Positions 32,375 through 43,467 of a stretch of 64,000 nucleotides of DNA are shown piece after piece. Origin of the DNA: Vermamoeba vermiformis (Eukaryota > Tubulinea > Echinamoebida); contig JBEWZL010000244.1 of assembly GCA_045837725.1 (NCBI GenBank), positions 1 through 64,000 of the forward strand, given 5' to 3'. Every line of letters starts with the position of its first letter. The first letter of the stretch is position 1. The position numbers and the translations under genes were made by a program. The notes beneath the pieces were generated by a model, which did not search any database, was not told the origin of the DNA, and saw only the letters and a list, made by a program, of their open reading frames with translations.

Positions 32375-34591
32375 TCAGTATTTTTCTTGCAATAACAAAC
32401 CCATACCAATTATCGCAACAGCTCCATTGAAGCCTACGCTTTTTTGCGGGATTAGACAAACTCGACGGCCGTCCGCTTTGTACACTTCGAATTGCTTTTT
32501 GTGAACTACAACCGATCAGTCACCATTGTCATTCCGAGCCTTGAGCTTATTACGTACCTGAATAGACGGTCCTGTCGCATTTGTTGCAGTATCTTTCGTG
32601 TTTTGTCTGTCCCACTGGCAAGTTCTGCCAGAATAGCGGACAATCATCGTGCTTGTGACAATTTTCAATCGGGTGCAAGAAGGTGCTACAACTAGACTGC
32701 ATTTGATCCAGCCTTGACCGATAAAATCTCTTCCAAGAAGCGACAGGCAGGTTCGGATTTTGCAACGGCCATTTTTTCAAAAACAACGCCTTCCAGATGA
32801 AATTGTCATTCGTGTAATTCAACCAAGTCTTGCACACCTGCATCACTAATAAGTTTTTCCGCGATTTTAACACTTTTGCGAACCTGGCGTAGCAATACTA
32901 AGTCTGCAGGTGCTCGAGCCAGCCACGAAAGCAATAATAGCGGTATCTCTCGGGGAACTTCTTCCAAATAATTCTTCCGCTCGTTTCTATAATTAGGAAC
33001 GCTGTTCAAATCAAATAGATACGGTCCTCTCATGTGAGCTTGGAAACGAATACTGGACTGCTTCGTGAAACATACTCCGAACGAATACTTGTTGTTTGTC
33101 GATATCGATATCGGAACTGTCAAGCCTAATAACCACAGTGTCAGAAACCATGCTTGTGGGCTTGGTCTACGTACGCTGCATGACTCCATTATGCGTCACA
33201 AACAACCTCGTTGAGTTGTAGCTGTCCAACAAAATGCCCATTCCCACGGTATCACCTTCGATATCACATTAGCGTCAGTACACTTTCAGAAGGAAGTTAC
33301 ACCTTACCAGGCTGTATAGGCGTTAGAGCGGCCATCGGGTGATGCAAAGAAGCGTTGTAAACCTAAGTTTATCGTTAGAATTGGGGCCATAAACCAACGA
33401 CCTACATACCACTCCGTCGTTCAAGTAGCCTGTGGTATCGTGTCCGAGCAATTGTGCTTGAGTCTGGTGATTCATATCTAATATAATTCCGACTTTTTCT
33501 GCGCTGTTAAAGGCCAAAAATGTCACCTCGAAGTACGCGTCATCAAGTGGTTTGTCGTTCAATCCTGTCAAATCCAAGTAGCCTTTTGTGACTAAATTCA
33601 TATTTGCAGGACAAGCGGACTCGTTGTTGAACGTTAAAGTATATTCGTGGGACTTTTCATCGTATTTCAGAACGTCATTCAACAAGTCAATGTCGAGGGT
33701 CGCGGTGTCACCAAGATATTGCCCCAAAGAACATTTTTCGCACTCTGAGTACTCCATACACTCGTAGCAAATGCTGGATGTTATAAATTTGTCTATAACA
33801 ACATTGCATTTGCCACAGTTGATTTGACCATCGAGGCGCCAAGGATCTCCGTGGTAACTTAACTTTGTTAATACGTGCGGATGATACTTCGACTTTATCC
33901 TCCTGTTGAATATAATACGGCTGCTAGCGTTACATGTGTGGCACAAAGTCCATCCGTTGCAAAATTCGCACGAGAAATATCCTGGGACAGATCTGGTAAA
34001 TAAAGATGTTAGTTGTATTTAACTAACTTACTATAGCCCACAATCGCCAAGTTGCATTTGTTGCATTTCATTCCTTCAATTTTCTCTTTGTATTCTGTCA
34101 ATGGATGCGGATGTAGCGCTAAAGCATTGCAACGGTCTTTATAAAATTGAATTAGCGGAACCCAGCTGCTTAATTCCTTTGGATCCTTCAAAGTCACGAT
34201 TATTAATAAGAAACGAGTGATTATTTACTCACTTCTCCTGGTAAGGGAGTAAACTCGATATTGGAACGAGTGTTCTTATAAACAAACGACAACCCGTTTC
34301 CATACGTGTGTATGTTGAATATACTCTCTATATAATACTTTCTATAAGTGTTAGTTGGATTGCTGAATAATAAATTAAAAAAATATTATTTGAAATAAAA
34401 AATTAAGTTAAGTTGATTACTGATAATTAATGTATCGCTCATTAATAATTAAATCTATATACCTTTTTAAGGTCTCGAAAGGGCAGATCGATTTCCAAGT
34501 GTGTTGTCCATAATCTAGCAGTAGCCTCAGTCTTGGCGGGCAAAAAATCAGTTTGTACCAACGCCTTAGTTTGGCGTAGTAACTTTTCCAT
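32375..34591 (-). CDS. Zinc-cluster/SPRY/F-box protein with C-terminal CxxC domain
   Basis: Start Met at 34591 (MEKLLRQTKALVQTDFLP). Two or three CxxC-type treble-clef clusters follow (EGMKCNKCNLAIVGYS; YFSCEFCNGWTLCHTC; NCGKCN with CYEC and CEKC). Next is a SPRY/B30.2-like domain (YFEVTFLAFNSAEKVGIILD, GDTVGMGILLDSYN, LFVTHNG). Then an F-box (EVPREIPLLLLSWLARAP, LLRQVCKTWLNYTNDNFIWK) whose reading needs an intron at about 32846-32899. The end has RYCNKCDRTVYS with KADGRRVCLIP, a small Cys pair module like that seen in many bacterial proteins. SPRY placed before the F-box in one chain is uncommon. It probably acts as an SCF receptor using SPRY for substrate. TGA is at 32375-32377. Confidence 0.68.
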
Positions 34592-34888
34592 TCACTTGCA
34601 CCACCTGTGTAGTTTTTACGGCGAGTTCAAAACAAAGATCCTGAACCACCGAAGCGCGCTAATAATGGTATTTCTTTCTTAAAAAAAAACAAGCAGTAGC
34701 AATGTCCATGGTATTCCGTGTTACTATCAGATCAACCAAGATTGACATTCTGGTCAAATTCGCAAAACTCGCCTCTATTTGGCAAAGCTTTTTTTTTTCC
34801 TTTCGCATAATTACTTACATTCGAACAAATGAACCACAAGGCTAATATCCGACGCAACTGTGACAAGAACATTAACTACGAGTAATTT

Positions 34889-36450
34889 ATGGATTTGAAG
34901 AACAAGAACGCCGCTGTTGTCATTCAACCGGTCAATATCGCGCAAAAAATTGCCGAGCTCGGTGTAAACTACGAGCGACAATTTAAGAATATTATTCCGG
35001 GCTTTATTATTGCCCAGCCCTTTGTCCACGAACGAGAGATCGACAATACGCTCGAAGAAATTCAACAGAGTTTCTCTTACCAGGGTTTCGTTGCAAAAAC
35101 CGATCTTGTCATTCGCAAGGGCGAGTACAAATTTGAAATTGGAGTCGTGCCAAAGGAGGTAAAGTGGAAAAAAATTATTTGAATTGATCTAACATTATTC
35201 TCAGGATTCACGACATCTTATCGACGACCTTCAAGTAGCTTTATATCACACTATGGGAATTAAGTAAGTTTTCAGTCAATTGCCTAACACCAAACATAGC
35301 GCTAACAAATTGTAGTTTGGAAAGCGCTTCTGTCAACGCCTTTATTCCGCTTGCAAGCTTTGCAACTGAGGTATAATTAATACTATAAACGCCCCAGATG
35401 TAGATTTAACGCTAATGTATTAGACTTTGGCTCAGAAGAAACTTTCTGAATGGACCCAGATCTGGGGTGATTACTCATTCGCTGTGGACGAGTTAGTCGT
35501 TTTTATGAAACAATTAGGCAAGCCCTTCACTGCCACCGACAAGACCATATCCCTCTTAGTAGATGAGGACGAACAAGAGGATGTGATGACGGATGGCGAT
35601 TGGTCAAACACACAAGGAGACATTACTGATTTCTCAGAGTTTATTGATGCAGCTACCGATGCCGATAGTCGACCTGCAGTCAATTCTGAGAATAACAATA
35701 CCCCTCTGACCATCGCACATGCTGATACCGCATCCGGCTTGTCAACTGGTGTACAAGAGGAAAGTGTCAAGGTGGCGCGTGTTAAGGTCAACAAGCCTGT
35801 TTCTCGTGCACGCACAAACATAGTCCTAGCCGATAAGAGCACTCGCCCAACTGGAAGTCTTGGCATCGCTGTAGATCGTGTCGAGAAGTGGATCGTGGAT
35901 AGCGTTTATCCAGAGAAGCTTCCTAAGACCCGTAACAAGTTGATGGGTTGCATTCGTCCATTTTGTATCATCGTTAACAAGCCCGATGTCGACAAGATTA
36001 TCAAGGAGTTAGTTGAAGAAGGCTACTTGGACCCCGAGACTCGTTATTTCACACCTTGCCCTCACATGGGTAAATACGGTAAGTGCCTATCAATATCGCC
36101 TTTAGATAGTAGGTGCCTAATATTATATTATAGAAATCAAGTATTTCTTCCCAAAGGCTGACGAGGTCCGAGGTATCTTCCACGACTTTACTACGCGAAA
36201 CAAAACCACTTTCTTCCAACGACATTTCGACTTCACCGAGCACGAAGACAAGATCTTGCGTCAATGCCGCCTTATTTTCACGAGTGAGAAGGCCTTTGAG
36301 TTCCCTCACAAGCGTGAAAGCTTCATGAAGAAGATGTACGAAATGTTCGAGACCAAGGAAAATGTTGATCCGCAGAAGGTCGTCTATCGATTGATCGAGG
36401 AAGGCTTGATCGAAATTGATATGGACGATAATGTTACCTATTTCTTGTAG
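34889..36450 (+). CDS. Conserved-looking soluble protein of unknown function
   Basis: Five exons: 34889-35158, 35205-35263, 35316-35370, 35424-36078, 36134-36450. They encode about 450 residues. The N-terminal part (QKIAELGVNYERQFKNIIPG) and the middle (KKLSEWTQIWGDYSFAVDE) read as a folded domain. An acidic disordered linker follows (LVDEDEQEDVMTDGDW). The C-terminal half (VEKWIVDSVYPEKLPKTRNK, DVDKIIKELVEEGYLDPETR, KVVYRLIEEGLIEID) contains two helix-turn-helix-like units ending in the pattern EEG-L/Y-hydrophobic-D. There is no signal peptide or membrane segment. I do not recognise the family; the repeated EEGYLD/EEGLIEID units suggest winged-helix modules. Confidence 0.65.
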
Positions 36451-36521
36451 CTACCGGCTCTAAGGAATAAACTCCATTGGTGCTCCAATAACGAGAGTTA
36501 TGTTCCGTAAAAGGAAAAATT

Positions 36522-38797
36522 TTATTGCGTGGTTTCGGTACTATTAACATTATTGGTTGTTTGAGCTAGTGGCCTTGATTTGCCGTTAAAATTGAGGTTA
36601 TTATTATTCACATTACTATTCACATTGTTGTTGTTTTTGTTGTTGCGTACTGGCACGCTAGTCGTTCGCCGCAGACCACCAGTGTTGTTATTCACATTTG
36701 TATTGACATTGTTGTTTTGTGGTTGGCGCGCTGGATTAGCCCAATTTACGCGTTGATTTGTATTGTTATTGCTAGTAGCGTTTGTGTTGTTGTTATTGCT
36801 TGGCACTTGACTAGCAAAAGGTGTTGAAGATCTGTTGCTCGTGGCACTCGCGACCAAGTGTTGATTTGAGTCATCGTTCATCGCATCAAAGTCATCAACT
36901 TCTTCAATATTAGCGACGTATGAGCCAGGTCTGCGAAGGCCAGTTTGCATTTGGCTGTAGGGCGGAAGATTAGGGTGATCCATGGCCGGTCCAGGTCCGT
37001 ATTGTTGTTGATTGCCATAATAAGGATTGCCACCGTTTCGTGCCAACTGTTGCTGATTTCGCAGCAAAAGTTGCAATGTTTGCTCGTCAATTTCTTCGAC
37101 TAAATTGGCAGGGAATAAACCTGTCTGGCGTTGACCGTTCGGGTATTCCAATTCTCCTTCCCACCACTGTTCGAAGGGCTTAGCGACGACTGTAATAAAT
37201 TCACCAGCTCTGAATCGCAAGTCATTGGGACTGGGGCTGTCGTAGTCGTACAATGCGCGGACAAAGAATGGCTTGATGGGTCCTCCAGCGGCGACTTGTG
37301 ACGGATCTGGCTTTCTGAAGAACGAAATGACTTTGTTGATAGCGTAAACAGCCACGGGGATAGTGACGAATGACAAGCCCAAAAGAGCGATTAAAGTGCC
37401 AACAGCTGATGCGCGGTGTTGTGGTTGATCCATTGGTCCTCCAGCAGCAGCGGGATTTTCAAAAGCTTTGAAACTTTTCATGTCAAATCCGGCTTGCGCG
37501 AGCTGATCCTCTTCAGTTTGACGACCAGTCAGTCTTCTAAATACATTGAGCATTTTCTTAAATAAGCTCCAAACAATTCTGAACACTGCAATGCCTGAAA
37601 TAGCAAAGCCGATCTCGCGGTACAGATGCGACACGCGTTCAATCAGATTGATTACTGAGAAGAACGAGCCGTGCACGGCTTGAAAATTTGCATCTAATAG
37701 TGACGAGAACCGAGCAAAGCCTAAGAAAAATAAGTCGTGTAAGTGTTTGTTGGTTTCGCAAGTTACCGTTACAAAATGATTGATCTGTTGAAATTAAGCA
37801 ACTTACCTTCAGTTACTGCGTGGAAGTCGCTCATCCAATTAGAAGGTCCTGCTAATGCAGATCCGAATCGACCTGGAGGCTCGTAACGGTCTAATAAAAA
37901 TGAAAAAATAATATTAGCAAAATTGAATTTTGGCAAATCTTTTTCTTTCTAATCGCTCAATAATTGCTATAGTAATTGTCTACAATTAATTCTATACTCG
38001 CCAAAAATAGCAATAAATTGATATTCAACTTGGTTGATGAAAATAATTTTTGTTTGCCGTTCAAGAAAAAACTTACCATAACTGGAGCCATAACCGCCCA
38101 TACCATAGCCCGAGCCGTAGCTCGAGCCATAGCCACCATAACCGGATCCATAGCTCGAGCCGTAACTTGAACCATATCCGCCGTAGCCAGATCCGTAACT
38201 CGAACCGTACCTCGAGCCATAACCTCCTGCGTAGCTTGAGCCATAGCCACCCATGCCGTAGCCTGAGCCGTAGCTAGAGCCATAACTCGAGCCCCCATAG
38301 CCGCCCATGCCGTAGTTGGATCCGTAACTCGAACCGTAGCCCGAGTTAGAACCATATCTATCGTAGCCGCTAGAGCCATAGCCGTAATCGTCTGAAAATG
38401 AGAGATCAGATTGGGACTCGCAATTTGGGGATTAAACTAATGAGGGTATTATAATGAATAATAGGATATTGTAGGTAATTATTTAGGTGCCCGAAAATAA
38501 TAGATAATTATTATTGGCAATTGAAAGTGTGGATTTGTGCGGTTTGCTTGTACGATATCGAATCAACCGAAAATTGGACTTACTTCGATTGCCGTACGAT
38601 GACATACTATTTGGACTTCTATATGATGAAATTGCGTTGTCTCGTGGTGGTAAAGCTGGGGTCGATGAGGATCCGCTAGCCGTTGAAAGACTGCTACCAG
38701 CATTGGTAGTCGAATTAACAAGTGGAGTGCTCATTGTACTCGAACTGCCACCAGCTCCTGTTCGCTCCCAAGGTTTAGGAGGGCTTGTTCGTGACAT
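36522..38797 (-). CDS. PEX13: Peroxisomal docking factor PEX13
   Basis: A peroxisomal membrane component of the PTS1/PTS2 receptor docking complex. It starts [16 protein letters not shown], the proline-rich opening PKPWE typical of PEX13. A long Gly-Tyr-Ser tract is next ([16 protein letters not shown] units). Then [19 protein letters not shown] and the conserved [20 protein letters not shown] with membrane segments. The SH3 domain follows ([39 protein letters not shown]). The tail after SH3 is long and Asn-rich ([17 protein letters not shown]) and probably disordered. Six or so exons. Together with acyl-CoA oxidase it shows ordinary peroxisomes. Confidence 0.92.
38085..38390 (-). repeat. Coding GY-rich tandem repeats in PEX13
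   Basis: Degenerate tandem 9-15 nt units encode [12 protein letters not shown] peptides. The tract lies between the first exon and the membrane region of PEX13. The YG-rich part of PEX13 in other eukaryotes has been linked to phase-separated import channels, so length here may matter. Confidence 0.8.
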
Positions 38798-39794
38798 CTT
38801 GTTATATTGATGTTATAAAGGGTATTCGTGTGTTGGTTGATTTTTATCTGTATCAATACGTTAGTAGTTATTATTGGGGCGCTAAATAGTAAGAAAAATA
38901 AATAAATAAATCGAAAATGATTGAGATGACGGAAAAAGCTTGAACTCTGGCTGGCAGGACTTGAGAAGGCTACGTTAAATAAATATCGTCTTCTTGTGAA
39001 TTATAGTGTCCATATATGCATTTTAAATGGGTTAGGCCGCTGGTAAAGCCTGGATTCTGGTAGTTTCCCATTTAAATAATTATTTCATTCGATCATGCAA
39101 TTACACGTTACAAGCTCGTGCCCGATCCAAAATACGTCCATCATGTACACATAATATCCAAGGCACGAGCCGTTAATCAGTTTTGTGAGAGAAAGCTTCT
39201 AAGTCCTGCCAGATCAAGCTCCAAGCCGCAACGAGGGATTCGTCTACTTACCAAACAAAATTGCACACCAGGAATAGATAAATATATTTACAATTGCATA
39301 GTGTTGAGGTGCACGTCTTTTGATCGAATAATAATAACTCTAACAGTGTGTTCGTTCTGGCTAAAAGTAAACCCGTGTGTTCTACGCGAGTTTTCTAGCG
39401 TAACAAATCTTACGACCACTGTTGAGGTCCGCTCTAGCTAATGGTAAGGGTACACTCCGGCCGATACTTGGACACTACTGCCGAAATATTTTCGTTGAAA
39501 TTGAACGGGTAATTAAGTTTCGTACCAGACGATCGGCTTGATCGCGTTATGCGGAATGAGGTGCGTTGCAAGCGCGAACGGCAACTGTTTGTTAGCATAC
39601 TTGACGCGTTAATATCAGACGGATGTATCTGCGAGAAAAACGGAAAGGGGTTTCTGAGTTTCCCACGAATTTTTTTGCTGACTTCGCGTTTTTTTGGTTC
39701 AAAGGCCCAGTTCACATAAAGATTATTGAAGGAAGAGTCAAAAGTACCGATATTTATTTATGTCATCAGCCTAGAATCATAGACAGACTAACCA
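38798..39794. other. Long divergent intergenic region
   Basis: About 1 kb between PEX13 (-) and the CudA-like factor (+), the longest gap in the window. Open frames at 39118-39441 and 39434-39715 lack any family signal and overlap antisense, so I treat them as chance. No tRNA or repeat was seen. It may hold an extended promoter for the transcription factor. Confidence 0.4.
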
Positions 39795-42470
39795 ATGGAT
39801 TTAAATCTCAAAGATCTTGACGACGAGACTTTCGTTTCATCTTTCCTATCAACTTCCTTCGACCCGACAGTGCTGGACCTTGCGTCAGACTTTACCGATG
39901 AGCGCCAGCCTTTCGGGGAACAGGATTATGAATTCGTTGATCGCTCTCCCGAAAGCAGTGGAATGGATGTGGAGCCCTCAATGCCAAATAATTACAGACG
40001 GAATAATATCGATAGCCAATCAACGCCTTCAGCATTATCCAGCACATTTTCACCCCATTACCAACGCAATATTTCCAATTACTACAATCCAAACAGTTTT
40101 CAAACAATTTTACCAATCCCTTTGCCCGGCTCACAGGTATTTAGTATCATTTTACTGTACATTATTGTCAGTATGAATTTATTTGTCAATTAGTGCGAAT
40201 TTTGGAGAAATTGATTTTGACAGTTTTAGTTTAATTTTGTTGTTGGAGCGGCATCCGCTTTAGCTTCCGTAGATTTTCTCGCAGAAATAAGAAGTTCTAT
40301 AATGCTAATATTACGCACAATTTCATATTGTATTCAATTTGGCCGTTAGGAATTAATCTCCAAGACAGGATCCAATAACTAATCACATTTTCGTGACTTT
40401 ATTGTCTTTGACTGGCAATTTAAATTTACTATTATGTATATGTGGTGTATCTAATAATATTTTAACAGTCTGGCAAGCATCCTGCTGGCTCTGAGCCCGA
40501 TATGCGTCGCGCCAACAAAATGCGACGACTTGACAAAGATCCGTACATGAAGGAGGAGGTAAGCAGCCGATAGAACGAGCTAATACTATACGATAATTTC
40601 TGAATATATTGCGGATCTTAAAGCCTTTGCCTTTCAATGAGTCACGTTACCACGTGCTATTTTGATCCGAAATTTGATTATTTTTTAAGCAATATTGGCT
40701 TGCATCATTTAATAGTATTACTTAATATTATGTTAGTCAAGTTATGAGGAAATATTAAATAATTTTTCTATCGGTAAAAGCGGCCCGTTTTTGACTGATA
40801 TCTTTGCATAGTTTTATCAGACCCCGAATAATCCTCCGAGCGGCAATTTCTTAAACTTCCAACCTAACACACAAGGGCAACAAAATGGACAAGCACAGAG
40901 CTACACTCCTTTGTCACAACAAGCGTCACAATTGGGCGCAAGTCAGATGGGACAAGCCAACGGATCGCATCAACAACAACAAGGCCGCGTTAATTTTAAT
41001 CTCGTCAAACAAGAGCCCCAGCGAAGTGGTTTCCAACAGTCGCCGTACGATATCCAACAAGATGTCAATGGCTTCTATCAACAGCCCGTGCCTTACAACT
41101 TGCAATCTTTACAAAACAACAACAACCAGCAGCAACAGCAATGGAGCTCTGAAATGTCGATAAAGGAAGAGAGCGATGGCGCATTTGATACTGATGAAAG
41201 CCAAGACGTGGACAATGGAGCTCCGATTCAGTACACGGGCTTGGAACATATGAAAGTGAAGCTTGTCGTCGATAACCAGCCGCCCGTTGAAGTTCGTACC
41301 AGAACACCGAGCGAAAAGAGGTAATCATCAGATACTAATCAGCCACGCGCGGATCCGATCTCAGATCTAACTCTTTTTTCCTACTTTAGAAATTTCCAAT
41401 GCTCATTGACTGTTAACGGCGATTGGAAGAGTATTGGCGGCAAATACATTATGGCTGAGTTGATCTACGCAGTCGATAATGACGGCGAAGAAGGTGTAAG
41501 TATACTTCAAGATTTTTAGGCCACGATCATTTTTGTCTAGACTTGCCGAGCGCACTAATTAGTAGAACTCAATACTAATGATCTATTTTATTTATAGCCT
41601 AAGCAAAGCATATTGGGAGGCACGAAGACGGTCACGATTCGAAAGGACAATCGTGTTGTGTTTGACAATTTGTCCATGTCCGAAGCTTCGACGAAACACA
41701 AAGAAAAAGAGTTTTGCGTGCGGTTCTCGATGTTAGACAAAAAAGGAAAGAAGATTCCAAACATTGAGATTCTCACCAACCCATTCTACGCTTACTCGAA
41801 CACCAAAGTTTTGGCTCGACGAAGTACGTTCCCAAATCATTATTAACGCTAAGATTTATTGCTCACGTACTACCTGTAGGGAACATTCAATTGCGCGCCT
41901 TGAGTCAAAACACTGCTTCGATCACTGGCGGTGACAGCATGCACGTGATCGGTACGTTGAATTTCATAACTTTGCCAAGTGATAATCAGCTTCAAGATCT
42001 TAAACATAGTATAGCAACATTAGTATTGGTACTAATATTGATTTCTAGGTGCACCATTCATTGGAGGACCAGCGCTTAAACTTGTAATTAGAACTGCACA
42101 CGGGGATGTTCCGGCCACATCACTGGAGCTCTATTCAGAAACTGTATTATTTTTCAAGCTGCCGGCTTATCCTTTCCCCGTTGGCAAGGTATTCTTAACA
42201 GATTTTATTCGTAAGAAGCTTTTCTAAATGTTTGTTTCTATTCGCAAAGGACGAGGAGACTGTGAAGGTTCAGATCTTAGTCACAAACGACGGAAGAAAT
42301 TTCAGCAATTCATTGGACTTCTATTATGTCACTGGTAAGTAGGAGCAATACCAATCTAGGCCAGTAGATGGTTTTGAAACTCTTTTTTCATCGCGTGGAT
42401 GACCTTTACTTTTTTCGATACTTACTTTTTCTTAGGTAATACCCAACCTTCTCGACGGTCATTGCTTTAA
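39795..42470 (+). CDS. CudA-like transcription factor
   Basis: Start MDLNLKDLDDETFVSSF opens a long acidic, Asn/Gln-rich activation-type region with a basic nuclear-localisation stretch (DMRRANKMRRLDKDPYM). The conserved core runs from KLVVDNQPPVEVRTRTPSEK through FQCSLTVNGDWKSIGGKYI, LGGTKTVTIRKDNRVVFDN, CVRFSMLDKKGKKIP, SNTKVLARR and an IPT/TIG-like end (APFIGGPALKLVIRTAHGD, ETVKVQILVTNDGRNFSN). This matches the DNA-binding region of Dictyostelium CudA, described as distantly STAT-like and confined to Amoebozoa. It would regulate development or encystment genes. Eight or so exons; two introns (about 40137-40468 and 40559-40819) are longer than usual here. TAA at 42470. Confidence 0.68.
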
Positions 42471-42645
42471 GTAAAATAGAACATAGAATTTGCGGTGATA
42501 AATAATAATAACTTGTATGTTTGCTTGTAAATAATAAACCTAATCGATTTCAAATGTCCAAGTAGTCGCTCGTGGTATTTAATGCCAAACTAAGTTAAAA
42601 TTGAATTGTTTTATTCGTTGTTATGCAAATAAACTATTAATTATA

Positions 42646-43128
42646 TTAATCCATCATTCCGTTGTGGAATCGCAACGAGGATCCGTCAGTGATTCCTGCT
42701 TCTTCAACAGTTTTGGAGCCATCATATTCGTTATGGTTAATACGAGCTTCGGGTGCTACTTTAGTAATCGCATCTGCTAATTCCTTTGTTGACGCTTTGG
42801 GCGAAATCTGACAATTGTTAATTTAACAAATGTGAAATACTGTATATAACTCTTATATTAATATTTATTATATTTACCTTAACTTCGTAAGTTCTGCCAA
42901 CACGGAATACTCTGTTTGGGGGAGCGCCTCCAGAAGAACCAGTTTCGATTTTGACTGTGATCTATCAGAAATAATTTTACATTAATTCTAATATTATGAT
43001 TTAAATCATAGGGCTATATTATTGAGAAATCGCGACCATTGCAGCTCGGAACAAGATTTCAGATCGCGAAATTGCTCTTTTATGGTCAACATAATTCAAC
43101 CTCAATTTTTGCTTACTTGATCTGACAT
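42646..43128 (-). CDS. Ubiquitin-like domain protein, about 80 aa
   Basis: Three exons. Exon 1 holds only MSDQ and ends at GTAAGC. Exon 2 reads ITVKIETGSSGGAPPNRVF and VGRTYEVK, and exon 3 ISPKASTKELADAITKVAP, NHNEYDGSKTVEEAGI and DGSSLRFHNGMMD. The order strand-loop-strand-helix-strand with a final SLRF strand fits a beta-grasp (ubiquitin-like) fold. There is no C-terminal Gly-Gly, so it is not a conjugated modifier as written. It is convergent with the CudA-like gene, 175 nt apart. Confidence 0.55.
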
Positions 43129-43467
43129 TATCAGTGTGATGTGGTATTGTGGTTAATAAGATTGCTGGAATTGCGGGGCAAAACTTTTCGTTTTAATTGT
43201 CTGCAGCCGTTTTCAGCCAGTTTTCTCTCACTTTTCAACGAGCAAACACGATCCTGCTTGGTGCACCATTGTAAGTAAGTAGAGGTTGCTGCTTTGATTT
43301 GAAAATAGGACAGACGAGCACCATGAAGCTTTTCCTTTTTAAAAATTTCGTAATTTGTAATTAAATACAACATCGCTTCCTTTATTTACTGTGCGATTAA
43401 AATAATATAACCTACATATATTTGATGATAATTGATTTATTGATAGTACAGAATCGTATTCACGAAT
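43129..43467. other. Spacer between two minus-strand genes
   Basis: Upstream of the ubiquitin-like gene and downstream of the AprA-like gene. It is AT-rich with a short A/T-run near 43390. No coding signal recognised. Confidence 0.35.

Noticed and set aside
39118-39715. Two ORFs in the PEX13/CudA gap
   Set aside because: They overlap antisense, show no domain signal and have chance-like composition.
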